The notes beneath the pieces are model-generated. The model ran no database searches, was not told where the DNA came from, and worked only from the letters and a program-made list of their open reading frames with translations. A DNA stretch of 64,000 nt from Lineolata rhizophorae (taxonomy: Eukaryota > Ascomycota > Dothideomycetes > Lineolatales > Lineolataceae): assembly GCA_010093515.1 (NCBI GenBank), contig MU001693.1, positions 208,190 through 272,189 on the forward strand. Direction: 5' to 3'. The position numbers and the translations under genes were made by a program. Positions 20,139-31,665 of the stretch are shown here, in pieces. How positions within the stretch are numbered: the first letter of the stretch is position 1; each line of letters begins with the position of its first letter.

Positions 20139-22476
20139 TTTCCCTTCATCACTTTTGAAAATCTCCCCGTTTTACGCTTACTTTTGGATTCCTTTATTTT
20201 TTTTTTTTTTTTGGTGGGGGTAATTCGGACCGTTGCCACTTATTAGAATTTCCTATCTGCACTGCCTTTCCATTGTATCTTTTCGCTGTCCGATGCCTCT
20301 TGGTCTCGTAACCCGTTTTCCGAGAGTTTCCATGGAAGATCCAGAGCCATTTAAACCGGCCATGATGCAGATAAGTCAACTCGGCCCCAACGGAATCCAG
20401 GAATCTTGTTCTCCAATTATAGGATACTCTGAGCCTGCAATTACTCTTTCCCAGAAGCCGTGATCCCTGTCACCGGAGCCCCATGGAGAAGATCCCGGAG
20501 ATACGGACATCCCTATCTAAAGGGCGTTCGGTCTATATAGCTTTGCTTTAGTTGCTCCTACACTGGTGTGTCCGAAGGACGATGTCATGGCACGTATGAG
20601 TAATGCTTGTTCTCTTTCCTGCATTTCTTGTTCTTATTGGCGGTGGTAAGGCGGAGGTTCCCGACGCAAAATTCCGAGGCTTTCTCCCACGGATCCCCCT
20701 GCTGCCCGGGATTCCAGGCCTGCAGTGTGTACTTGTACGAAAGTTTCCACTAGCACTCGTCAACCCGGGTTCTGGAACCACCAGCTGGTTCAGAATTCGT
20801 CTGGACTTCCCAGCCGCTTTTCTCGGACACAAAATTCCAGGTCGACTTCCGTGCCGACTCTCCATGGTCAGTCCTTCACTGCTCTTCCGCATAGCAGCGG
20901 GCACCAGTTCCGAGACGCCCGCCGCAATTCTTTTCCGGACCGACCGAAGGTTGTCCCAAATTCGTTAGGGACCATACGGATCCTTTGCGGGACAGCTTGA
21001 CTCAAGTGCAAGATGCTTGCACCTCGAGAGTCGGTGCCCAGGCTTCGCTTCGACCATTCAGACTCGACTGGATTCTCTCTCTTTGGCTTGGAATGCGGTC
21101 TTGAATCCATGGCTTGCCCGTGCGCAGCCAGTTGACAGCGTGCATTTCATTTCGACGAGGTCGCCTTTCTGGATTGCCGTTTACTAAGGGCTGTTCCGCT
21201 CTGCCATTATCATGGTTCCCCTGGTCGGATGTGAACTTCTCGCCGAGATGAGAAGCTTAATGTAACTGTGGAGGCTGCTTCCGAATTCCTCTAGTGGTGC
21301 TGTTTCTTTTTTTCTCTGCGTTCTTCCAGGCAAAGAAACCGATGCCACTGCGATTGTACCAGGGAAAATCCGCTGCACCTGAATTTGGGGCTGTCTTCTG
21401 GAGAACGCGTGGAAGTGTGGCCAGCTGGATTAATTTTGGATGCGCAATGGCTCGGTTGACTTGACGTCGATATGGGATGTAAGGTGAACGAGGTACTCTT
21501 GGTGTCACAAGAACATTGTGCAGCATCATTCAAGGAGTTTTGGTTCGCTTGATGTAGGGCTGCAATCGTCTGGGTTGGACAGGTGGCATTGAGTGATATA
21601 TTTCATGGGTTGTATTGGGCTATATGGCATTCTACGATGGAGCGGTCTTCAGTGGGAGGCCCTCAGAAGAGCAGAAAGCTTGGAGGATTTTTGTCTCTCA
21701 ACTTGTCAAGTCCCGACACATCCTCCACACAAGACTGCAATTAAAACAATTCCTAATTTTCAAACCGCAAAGCTGGAGCCCGTAAAGGGAATTGGTTGTG
21801 AAAGAATTGTTTCGGGATTGCTCGCATATGCTGCTAGGTGATTTTTTTTTAACCGTTCATCAGCTCCTTTTGCTTCAATTACTAGATGAATCATTTGATA
21901 GCCAGCTGATGGACGATGGTTATATTCTCTTCTACCATTTTGTAGCCGGGGAACGGATGCTGTCAAGTTCGGTGCTAGATATCAGATACCACCGCACCTC
22001 ACCCCGCATTAGGGCGAGCTATTACCGAGATTTGCCGCGCCTTCAAGTAACGTTATCCCATATATCTAGCTGGTCCTAGGCTCAGCCAAGGACCTCATTC
22101 CCTAGCATCGTGGTTCCCTTTCTCGACTTGGGTAATTGGTTGGGCTATGCCTTATGGAAGAAGCTCTAATCCGACAGGGGCATTTGTGGCAACTCGGAGT
22201 ATGCACTCCTTGTTATCCAAGATGACTGGTCCGGAAGACTAATTTCACAACACCACACTTGCGCAGTCTCTCAACTTCGACTAGTCGTTTCCGCATCATC
22301 GACTATGGAAGAGCCGCTTTTCTTGCTCTTGCACCAACCATAAATTCGAGTTTGATAGGCTCTCGGAATTCGACTCTTCAGCTCCACTTTCGGGCAATAT
22401 TTCTTTCCCAACTTTACAAACCGCAACAAAACGCATAGTTTCCTGTCCTCGCTCAGTACCCAGCCCAGTAACAAAA
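20139..22476. other. intergenic region between rfeG-like and epoxide hydrolase genes
   Basis: 2.3 kb without a recognised gene. It starts with a 17-base T run at about 20196-20212, just past the rfeG stop. A 121-codon plus-strand frame at 20603-20968 shows no family motif or splice context and is probably chance. Confidence 0.5.
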
Positions 22477-23799
22477 ATGAACCAGCCACCATCAGACTGG
22501 CCATTAGAGGTCCCTCACCCTCAATCTCTTCCTCCCCTACCTTTGGCTCAGGCGATCCGCTCCTACTACCTCCCCTGTCCTTCTGTCGGTCTCACCTACC
22601 ATGTCCTCGAGTCCGTCCCCGCTGGCACCCCTTCGCAGCCCTCGCAGCCCACGGACTCCCTCCCGCTCATCCTCCTCCTGCACGGCTTCCCCGAACTCGC
22701 CTTCTCGTGGCGCAAAGTCATGCCCTCGCTCGCCACCCGCACGGGCTCGCGCGTCGTGGCCGTCGACCAGCGCGGCTACGGCCGCACCGCGGGCTGGGAC
22801 GCGCGGCCGCACGACCGCGTCGACATGCGCCAGTTCGGCCTGACGAGCCTGGTGCGCGACGTCGTCGTGCTGGCGCACGCGCTCGGCTGCGACGCCGCCG
22901 CCGGGGTGCGCTGCGTCGTCGGGCACGACTTCGGCGCCGTGGTGGCGGCCCTGTGCAGCCTCATGCGGCCGGACCTGTTCCGCCGGGTCGCGACCATGAG
23001 CCATCCGCTGGGCCGGCCCGGGGCACTGCCGGAGACTGGCTCCGCGGCGCGGTTCCGGCACCGCGGGGCCGGATCTCCCGCTTCGAATGAATCCGGGCAG
23101 GAGACGGCGACGGCCACCCCGCAAGCGGGTGAGAAGGGCAGCGGTGACATCCACGCCGCCCTCGCCGCGCTGCCCCGGCCCCGGAAGCACTACAAGTGGT
23201 ATAACGCGAGCGCGCGCGCGGCCTCCGACTGGGCCCAGCCGGTGCAGGGCATGCCCGCCTTCCTCCGGGGCTACCTGCACGTCAAGAGCGGGGACTGGGC
23301 GGGCGTGGTGGCGAACCGGCCGCGGCCGCTGCCGGGCGGCTGGGCCGCCGGCGCTTTGGCTGCTATGCCTGACTTCTACATCATGCCGGCGGACGCGTCG
23401 ATGCCCGAGGCCGTGGCGCGCATGATGGCAGCAGAGCCGGAGGGCGCGCGGGAAAGGACCCGCGCGTGGATGTCAGACGGCGAGCTCGGCGTGTACGTCG
23501 ACGAGTGGCACCGCACGGGGTTCCAAGGCGCGCTCAATTGGTACAGGACGGTGACGGAGCGCGGGAGGAGCGCCGATCTGGCGCTGTTTGCGGGGAAGAA
23601 GGTCGAGGTGCCGGCAACGTTTGTGTCGGGGGAACTGGATTGGGGGAATTTTCAGGAGCCTGGAGTGCTGGAGGGATTGGACGAGGTATTTTCTGACTTC
23701 AAGGGGGTCAAGATGATCGAAGGAGCGGGCCATTGGGTGCAGCAGGAGAAACCTGACGAAGTGGTGGATGCGCTGGTGCAGTTCATAGAGCAGACTTGA
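22477..23799 (+). CDS. alpha/beta hydrolase, probable epoxide hydrolase
   Basis: Single exon, 440 residues. The oxyanion motif HGFPE is at 69-73 and DQRGYG at about 97-102. The nucleophile elbow GHDFGA places an aspartate at D151, as in epoxide hydrolases and haloalkane dehalogenases rather than serine esterases. The cap domain (about 175-350) includes HYKWYN and FQGALNWYR tyrosines that could serve as epoxide-activating residues. The acid lies in SGELDWG and the catalytic histidine is H419 in GAGHWVQQEKP. The enzyme would open epoxides to diols by an ester intermediate; soluble, no signal peptide. The body is much GC-richer than its flanks. A Ser/Pro-rich stretch at 50-60 lengthens the N-terminus. 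Confidence 0.9.
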   Translation: MNQPPSDWPLEVPHPQSLPPLPLAQAIRSYYLPCPSVGLTYHVLESVPAGTPSQPSQPTDSLPLILLLHGFPELAFSWRKVMPSLATRTGSRVVAVDQRGYGRTAGWDARPHDRVDMRQFGLTSLVRDVVVLAHALGCDAAAGVRCVVGHDFGAVVAALCSLMRPDLFRRVATMSHPLGRPGALPETGSAARFRHRGAGSPASNESGQETATATPQAGEKGSGDIHAALAALPRPRKHYKWYNASARAASDWAQPVQGMPAFLRGYLHVKSGDWAGVVANRPRPLPGGWAAGALAAMPDFYIMPADASMPEAVARMMAAEPEGARERTRAWMSDGELGVYVDEWHRTGFQGALNWYRTVTERGRSADLALFAGKKVEVPATFVSGELDWGNFQEPGVLEGLDEVFSDFKGVKMIEGAGHWVQQEKPDEVVDALVQFIEQT

Positions 23800-25022
23800 G
23801 CAGACTTGGATGTCAGGGTGACCTGTTGATTTCTTGTGAGTTCGTTGTAGTGGAAAGTTATTGTCCTATGAGGGTTTACTGTAGGCTCAACTTATATCCG
23901 TCGTACTAAGGCATGTTTGCATTGTTATCTCAATTCGGCTACACGACCTAATACCGTGACTGCAATGGAAGCCTAACAATTTGTGCATTCCTCACCCCAA
24001 TCAGTCGATATCCATGTTGTGATGTTAGACAACGCACTTTCGGCCGTCGAGTGCAATACGCGAGCTTCTAGGCCAGTATCTACAGCATCTAAGAACAAAC
24101 TAGGCTTACATAATCCACTCCTCGTGGCATCACGTCAATGGCACCCGGCATTCTAGTTCCACCTTTCTCTAAACATGCCGCCGAGGAGCCTAGTGCACCA
24201 TGACTCTCTTCTATCCCAGCCTCTCCTGACTAGCGTCATTCCATCGTTGGGCATGCATGCATAAAGCTAGAGAGTTGCTAGGTGGACTAACCTTTCTTGC
24301 AACGAGTGCATGAAATCTCCGGCTACATTTCTTTTCCTGCTTCTGCGCGACACATATTGCGCCGTGGCGTCAGTGGTCAGATTGTTCACATGCTACATAC
24401 ACTGTCGAAGAGTTCTGGTAGACGCATTAGATCGTGTAGTGAGGCCCAATCATATCGAACAACAGATAAGGGGGTGGCGAGCGACAGCTTGACTGGAGAT
24501 CTCGATTTTCTCTTGTTGAGACGGAGCTATTGAGCACCAATATTGATTCGGCGAAGTCAAATCAGTGACCAGGCTGGATTTCCTTTTTGGCCGTGTCGTT
24601 CACAATCGACGGAGAAATTAGTAAATTATATCGGTCCGATTGTCTTAGCTTTGTGGCTATGATAGGCCAGAAAGGTATCACTTGACACATTGTTCGCACC
24701 ATGAAGCCTTCAAGCTCTTTTTACGACTAACTAGATTCTGCCCTGGAAATAAATTAAATGGGAGGCTGTGAAATCGATAAAGGCTTGGCATGGAATTTTG
24801 AGCCTCTCACCGACGTCGCCTTCGCAAACGGAGCGTACATGGAGTGAATTGTACATATTCCGGCAATACGGATCGAATTGTTTCGAGAGAAAATGCTATC
24901 TCCAGCTTCGTTCGTTGGGACATTACGCCTTCCGATAGTTGTCGCAAGGCTGAGAATTTAGCTCGACACTGCATGAGTGTCTAATCGGAATGTCTGTTGT
25001 CGGCGACTGTATATTTCCCGTT
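23800..25022. other. intergenic, no gene seen
   Basis: Base composition is near even, with stops in all frames. No repeat or RNA gene was recognised. Confidence 0.5.
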
Positions 25023-25379
25023 TTAGGAGATGATGTCTGAACATGCAACGGACTTCGCTGCTATCATTGCGATCCACAGCGTGACAACACAGACGGCTTC
25101 TGACATCTCCTGCCAGCATCGGGAAATCAGCTCAAAACGAGGCAGTGCAAAACTCACCGTGATGAACTGATCACCGCAGACGTGAAATGCTTCAAACGGC
25201 ATTTCGTGCTCCTCGTCAAATGGGAGGAGTGGTTGCGTCCCCGCGTCCATTTGCGGCAAAGATCGGCGAGACGGCTCGTCGCCGACTTCCGATTCCGGTC
25301 TACGGCGAATGTCCTTAGAGCACCATCACGGCACTCGGGTGGTGTCAGCATTTACACGCAACATGCTTGCTTCTGCTTT
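25023..25379 (-). pseudogene. orphan exons, possible decayed gene
   Basis: On the minus strand a good 3' splice site (branch CACTAACCC at about 25392-25400, TCTCACAG) opens a frame at 25379. It runs in phase through PESEVGDEPSRRSLPQMDAG and EEHEMPFEAFHVCGDQFIT to a consensus donor GTGAGT at 25157, then a 48-base intron with CTGAT branch and GGCAG acceptor leads to EMSEAVCVVTLWIAMIAAKS and a stop at 25023. One in-frame TGA lies at 25326-25328, where CGA may have stood. No start exon was found upstream. The intron is a multiple of three, so retention also reads through. Family unknown. Either a relic, or a gene with a further intron covering the TGA. Confidence 0.35.
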
Positions 25380-26309
25380 CTGTGAGAAATAGGGTTAGTG
25401 ATCCACGTTCCATGGTTGACCGCTGAGCTTCGTGGGGATTTGAATACTTCGACAAATGTATTCCGCTCCGAGTTGGTACTTGATTCTAGACTAGAAGCTA
25501 GTGTGACGAACGAGTGTGCTAGACGATAACACATTGCAGAGAAACTGCATTGCAGCAGGTTGATATGAGACCAGCATACTGTGCAATTGTGTTTCATTTT
25601 TCCCCGCCCCCATTCTTTGGCTGCGACGAAGTCCTAGTTTCTGTGAGATCATAGAGTCAGAAGCGAACATTTAAGGGAATTCGTAACCTGTCAAAGGTGT
25701 CATCGGCGTAAGGAAAGGCGATAAGCCCAAAAGAATAGACGTTGGCTAAAAATGAGAAGATGACGAATGCATCATATACACGTACAACGTTCCTTCAAAA
25801 TGTGCCTTGCGCTTTCAACATTTGCGTGGACAATGTTCCATTCTGGAGCATTTTGGGAAATCTATCGCGTAGGCAAAGGTAAGACTTAAAAGGAAACGCC
25901 TCTAGAGTTCATGAGTTACTGTGGGAATACGTCGGAAAGTCCAACTTGGTATTTAGAGCACGAAGTAAAATTCTTAGAGTTATCATAGGGGAAATTTAGG
26001 AGGTGGATAGAAGGAATAATGCATGATATAAGTTCCTCTGCCCTATTGGCTCTATTGCCCGAGCCCATCAAGCTGATTTGTCAGTATGCGCTAGGTGAAT
26101 AGACGTAAAGAAGAGCAATTGGACGAGTACTCGGGCAAACCATCGGTATCTCTCGGCATCCTTTGCGACAGGGTCCCGCTACTATCGATAAGCTCGTCCA
26201 GCACCCCTGCATCACCATTTTCGTCGGTGACTCGAACTCCCAAGATACACGACGCACTCCAACCGCACCCTTGGACACGCGTCATCATCCTCCCCGCTTC
26301 AACGATGCA
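25380..26309. other. upstream region of pdx2
   Basis: 930 bases with stops in all frames and no recognised element. The final 200 bases should contain the pdx2 promoter. Confidence 0.5.
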
Positions 26310-27302
26310 ATGACCAGTCCCTCGCGCACCCTCACTGTCGGTGTCCTCGCCCTGCAGGGCGCTTTCAGCGAGCACGTCCAGCTCCTGCGTCAGGCGGCGC
26401 AGATACTTGGCGAATCTACCAAGCCGGATATCAATGGCAGCGGCAATGGCAATGAAGGCGCCCTCAATTGGCGCTTTGGTGAGGTGCGCACGCCAGCCGA
26501 GCTTGCAGTATGTGATGCACTGATCCTGCCGGGCGGCGAGAGTACCACTATGGCGCTGGTGGCGGCACGGTCCGGGCTGCTTGAGCCGCTACGAGAGTTT
26601 GTTAAGTAGGACACTTGTTCCAAGTCCAGCATGGCCCCCAGCCGCTAGAGATCGCGAGGGTATCGAATATGAGATCGCTGACATTCAATTGGAATGTCTA
26701 GAGTCTACCGCAAGCCTGTATGGGGTACCTGCGCAGGCCTGATCCTGCTGTCCGAGTCGGCCAACCGTACCAAGAAAGGAGGCCAGGACCTAATCGGCGG
26801 CCTCGATGTGCGCGTCGAGCGCAACCACTTCGGCCGCCAATGCGAGAGCTTCACCGCAGACCTCGACTTGCCTTTTCTGTCCGCCACGGCGGCAGGAGTG
26901 ACGCCAACGTCTAATAGCGGAAAACCCGCGAAGCCGTTTAGGTCTGTGTTCATCCGCGCACCTATTGTCGAGAAGATCTTGCCGCATCATACGGACGGGA
27001 TTCAGAAGGAGGAGGCGGAGAGGGACGACACGATTGTGGCGCCGAGCAAGTTGCCGAGGGACGAGACGGCGCGGAAGGCCGTGAGCGCGAACGTGGAGGT
27101 CCTGGCAAGGTTGCCGGCTGGAGCGGTGACATTGACACCGAAAGGGAAGACTGCGAGGGAGATGGGCGAAGAGGGGGCAATCATAGCGGTGAGACAAGGG
27201 AATGTGTTTGGGACGAGCTTTCATCCGGAGTTGACGGGGGACGCAAGGATCCACGTTTGGTGGCTGGAACAAGTACTGGATGCTGTCAGGAAAGCGGAGT
27301 AA
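26310..27302 (+). CDS. pdx2: pyridoxal 5'-phosphate synthase glutaminase subunit (PDX2/SNO)
   Basis: Two exons, 26310-26605 and 26702-27302, give 298 residues; the 96-base intron has donor GTAGGA, branch CTGAC and acceptor TCTAG. Class I glutamine amidotransferase that hydrolyses glutamine and channels ammonia to PDX1/SNZ for vitamin B6 synthesis. Diagnostic motifs: [21 protein letters not shown], nucleophile C109 in WGTCAG, NHFGRQ, and the His-Glu pair H273/E275 in SFHPELTGD. It is longer than bacterial PdxT (about 190) because of insertions after residue 40 and around 150-230, common in fungal members. Start chosen at the ATG 11 codons before ALQGAF. It converges with cbc2, 237 bases apart. 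Confidence 0.93.
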
Positions 27303-27539
27303 AGCTAGATTCTTGTTTTTGTTTTTGCCCCTATTTGTTGCTAGATGATTTGGCCAATGAGGGCGAATGGTGTCGGGAATAGATTCTGGATCAGTCGTTT
27401 TCAGTGTCGTTAGTGCGAAGGGGCATTCAAACATCTCAAGCAAACCAATTCCGTAATACGCCAACCAGACAAGGTTTTATGCCTTCAATCTTAAAAGAAC
27501 CTAACGCCTCCCCGTATGTTTCCCAGGACGCCGCTATAC

Positions 27540-28303
27540 CTATAGCTCAATTGTATAGTCTTTGTCGTCATCCTGGTAGGCTCTCCCGTATCCGCCGCGA
27601 CCAGGATCAAACTCCTCGCGATATTCATCGCGAACCTGGCCGCCAGATCTACCGCGACTGTGCCGTAATGTCAGGTTCTACGCCTTTTCTTGGGTGGGGA
27701 GTTTTGTGCATACCCATACTGCCTGCCTTCTACAAATCCCTCATCTAGGTCGGTACGGATGATGCGCTCATCGAGCTTGGTGCCACCAATGTACTTCATG
27801 CAGTCGAGGGCATCCTGGTGGTTGTAGTACTCGACGAAGCAGAATCCGCAAGGCGTCTTCTGAAAACGGTCCAAGCCCATGACGAGGCGTTTGATCTCAC
27901 CACACCTGAGGGTGGCATTCGCGTCAGTTCGCACTTCCTGGGACGCTTCCGGCAGACTTACTTGGCAAATAGTTCGTGGATTTGCTCCTCCGTGGTGTAG
28001 AACGATCTGCATAAAATGTTAGTCGGGAAAATGTACGCGCTTTAGATACAGTAGTGGATAGAAGCTTACAGATTGCCAACGTAGAGAGTAGTCGCGTCCT
28101 TCATCTTCTCATCCTCGTCCGGGCTCTTCTCCCGGCGGTCATCGCGATCGCCGTCGCGGTCACGAACGCGGCGACGTTTGTTCTGGAACCATGAGTTTAT
28201 GTCATAGTCATGGACTAAAGCGCGATACGAACATGCTTACCTTGCTCGCCGTATAGGAGCTCGGCTTATCTAGCCGGTCGACGGTGCAGATCTGTGAAGG
28301 CAT
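27540..28303 (-). CDS. cbc2: nuclear cap-binding complex subunit CBP20/CBC2
   Basis: Five exons on the minus strand: 28241-28303, 28070-28182, 27962-28006, 27714-27905, 27540-27657; 176 residues. It binds the 7-methylguanosine cap of nascent RNA with CBP80 and acts in splicing, export and nonsense-mediated decay. RNP2 is [15 protein letters not shown] and RNP1 is [10 protein letters not shown]; the cap-stacking C-terminal [20 protein letters not shown] is complete. The short exons hide the gene: intron 4 must be removed (GTATGC/GCACAG, branch CTGAC) to restore the conserved tail, otherwise the frame ends early in PPKKRRRT. Intron sizes are 58, 63, 56 and 56 bases. It shares a short upstream region with nup82. 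Confidence 0.93.
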
Positions 28304-28596
28304 GCTGGGCAGCCAGGCGGGCCGGGCTTGAAGTTCTAGCGGCGTTCACAACAGCGACGAAGGAAGGGAGAGGTGGAAGCCGCGAAGCTATTGTACCAAG
28401 CTTCCACGCGCGCGCCAAAGGCGGTGAGAAATCATCCGGCAGAATTAAGCTGCTAACAGAACTGCAGGCTTGGCAGCTGCATTTCTATTTACTCCCGCGT
28501 TCTGCCCTTTCAGCCTTCACACCACCCTCTCTACACGCCGGCCGCCGCGTCGCAACACCGCTTTCCAGATTCCCACTGCATCGCAGAACTTCAAGA
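28304..28596. promoter_or_regulatory. bidirectional promoter of cbc2 and nup82
   Basis: Only 293 bases separate the two start codons, which point away from each other, so both promoters and leaders must fit here. No TATA box is evident. Confidence 0.6.
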
Positions 28597-31500
28597 ATGC
28601 CTGCGGTTCAGAGTTACACACCGCACTGGCTAACAAGGCCTTCGCCGGGCTTCGACCTTTTTTCAGTTCCTCAGCCTGACACAGGCAAACCGTCGTCGAA
28701 GCGCACGAATTACATCTCGACGCTCGCGAAGCTGCCCGGACCGCGCCATATTGTAGCTCGCCGTGGAACAGAGGTATTTGTGGCAGCAGGAAAAGAGATT
28801 CGGTGGGCGGATTTGAAGGTGCTGCAACAGAAAACACCGCAGCCGCGCGCGCGAGCTACCAAATCTGGCGAAGTCTCGGCGCGACAGTCTGACTTTGGGG
28901 CGGACTTTGAGGATGCAGATGAACCTCTCTACAAGGTGTGTACTAGCAACTCTGATTTACTTGGATGCAAGTTATGGAAGAGCGACGCCAACCAAATACC
29001 GTACAGGTCTGGCGGCATGGCATTTACGGCGCAGTTACAGGTCTCGTCATCTCCCCGCGCGGCGAGTACATGGCCATCCTCACTTCCCACACCGTACACA
29101 TTGCGATCCTACCCGAATCCATCCACCGCGCCGGCGAGCCTGCCACTTTCAAGCTCCGCACCTTTCAGCTTGGACCCACGGCCCATGTCCTAGAACAATC
29201 GCCCATCGCATCCGTCCTATGGCACCCTTTAGGCGTCATGTCGCGCTGCCTCGTCACCATCACCTGTAACGCCGTCGTGCGTCTGTGGGACGTCGATCGC
29301 GAGAACCGCTACTCATGCAGCGAGCCGACGTTGTCGGTTGACCTGAAGGTTCTAGCCAACGCGACCAGCGCGGACGAGGACATGTGTGCGTCGCCGTACA
29401 GCCGCCAGAGCTACACCCCCGATTCGATTGAAATGGAGGTTGCGGCGGCGGCGTTTGGGGGCACCGGTAGAGCCGAGCACGAGAGCGGTTGGCAGGCTAT
29501 GACATTGTGGGTTGCGATGGTCGAAGGAGACGTGTATGCACTTTGTCCGTTGCTACCGAATCGGTGGCAATGGCCGGCTGGTGCGCCATACCTTGAAACG
29601 TTGGCTGCGACTGTTGCTTCTAAGGCTACTGCTGCCGCTTCGGATGAGCAGGTTGTATCTGAGCAAGATCGGCGCAAAACGTCGCACCAGCATTACTGGT
29701 TGGAGGAGCTCATGAAGCAGGATCCGCAAATCAGCACCGATGACACCGAGTTGGGTCCGGTCGAAATCTACGAGCGGCCACAAAAGCCAGGCCCGCTTCC
29801 GAGGGTACAAGGACCGTTCGAGTTCAAGTTTGATATGACGGAAGCGTTCAACCAGCACGAAGGGCTCAGCCGAGAAGACATACGTCTCACTGACATCTTG
29901 GTATTCAGCCTAGATGGTGGAGACGCCGACCAAGACGTACTGGATGATAGCGTTGAGGAAATTCCGTCGTCTGCTGCTGTGGTATGCCTTGCGACTACTA
30001 ACGGCAAACTTCACGTATGCTTGGGTCTTGACGGAGTCGAAGCTCAGTGGCTTCCGTCCAGCAAGGTATGTTTTCACATTTAAATTTCAACTTTATTTTC
30101 TGTGCCTACTGTCTACTTCATACATGATGCCAACTGATCTTTAACAGAAGAAACACGCCACTCAACTATTCGATGACTTGACCGAGCTCATGATTTTCGA
30201 AACGATCGACCTACTCTCCTATGCGGATGAAGATATGGGCCCGACTAAAGCTTCGCTTACTCAAGATGTCTGCGTACCTTACGAATTCTTCGTTACGCAT
30301 TCCCTCGGCGTCTTTTCTTGCTCTATGTCTAGGTGGATACGGAAGTTACGGCAGGAGATCCTCTGTCCTCAAGAAGGCGCTAAGCTCCGCCTGGACTTGA
30401 TAGTTGAGGATGGTTTCACGGAAACTTCGTATTTGGTTTGCTTCAAGAGAGCAAGGCACGGACGAACGGACCTGTCTGCCCAACAGATCGGGTCCTGCAT
30501 CGTGCTCGAGGATCCGGAGCTGGGCCACTTCGTACTCACCGTTGCCAACGGCATGCCCTACGGGGCGGTCCTCGACACGACCGACGACGACGCCGTGGGT
30601 CTTTCAGACCCGCGCCAGCGCTCCACGCAGTCTCCCATGCCGCTCGTCCTCATGCCGCCTTCGCAGCCGGAACCTCGCTCGGCTTATCAACCGCCGCAGG
30701 CGTTCTGGCAGGAGTCGGCGTTCGGCAAGTGGGTGCGGAGCGGGATCCCGCCGCAGGTGGCGATGCAGCTCAAGGAAGGGGTTCGCTTCTCGGAGCAGGA
30801 GCTGGGCGTGCTGCTCGACTCGCACCGCACGCTGTCGCCGGAGACGGAGGCACTGCAGAGTGCCGCCGCCGACCTGTTCCGCCGCTGCGAGCGCCTGGTC
30901 AACGAGTTCCGCGACCAGATCGAGCGGCTGGACGAGCAGGCGACACGCATCGAGCGGCTCAACGGTGACGACGTCGAGGCCGATGACAGCGACCGCGATG
31001 GCGATGACGGCTGTAGCGAAAACGCGGCCGAGCAGGGCGGCGACAAAGGCAGTCAGGCAGGCAGCGATGGCTGGGAGCCCGTCGGCACCGCTAGGCTCGA
31101 GCTGCGCCACCAGAACGCCATGAACCGCCAGGAGGAGCTCAAGCAGCGCATCGAAAACCTGCGGGCGCGGCTGGTGCGCGGCGGCGGGCGCCAGCGGCCC
31201 GTCAGCGCCAAGGAGCGCGCCTGGATGAGGGAGATCAAGGAGGTGGCCGAGCAGGTCGGGCTCGACGACGAGGACGAGGAGGAGGCCGCGACGCAGAAGA
31301 GTTCCGAACAAGGCGAGGGCGGCAGCTTTGTCACGGTGACGTCGCAGCGCGGTGACGGCGACGATGACCAGAACGAGGAGCAGGCCGGGTCCGAGACCCG
31401 CCCCCCGACGCTGGCGCAGCGCGTGCGCGAGGCGCGCCGGCTCAAGGACGAGCTCGTGGCGCGGGCGCGGGCCATGACGGCCGCCGAGGAGGGCGAGGAC

Positions 31501-31665
31501 GAGGAGGGGCGCGAAGGCAAGGTCGAGGGCGAGGGCAGGGCGGAGTGGGTGCCGCTCGAGGTGCGCGAGGCGCGCATGGCGGAGGTGAAGAGGTTGCTGG
31601 ACCGGCAGGACGCGTTGGTGCTGAGCATGGAGCGGCGGCTACGCGAGCTGGGGGTTTCTAGGTAG
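28597..31665 (+). CDS. nup82: nucleoporin NUP82 (Nup88-like)
   Basis: Three exons, 28597-28935, 29007-30065 and 30148-31665, give 971 residues; all junctions are phase 0. A component of the cytoplasmic face of the nuclear pore that anchors mRNA-export factors. The N-terminal two thirds is a WD-like beta propeller: LVISPRGEYMAILTSHTVHI, then SVLWHPLG and VVRLWDVDRENR. The C-terminal 300 residues are a coiled coil, rich in Glu, Gln and Arg, beginning around LFRRCERLVNEF. Exon 1 to exon 2 joining at YK/VWRHGIYG uses GTGTGT and TACAG; a nearer AAG acceptor would give a poorer fit. Acidic low-complexity blocks lie at about 760-900. Divergent from cbc2. Confidence 0.88.

Noticed and set aside
22537-23280. 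247-codon minus-strand frame
   Set aside because: Antisense shadow of the epoxide hydrolase, whose own motifs are complete.
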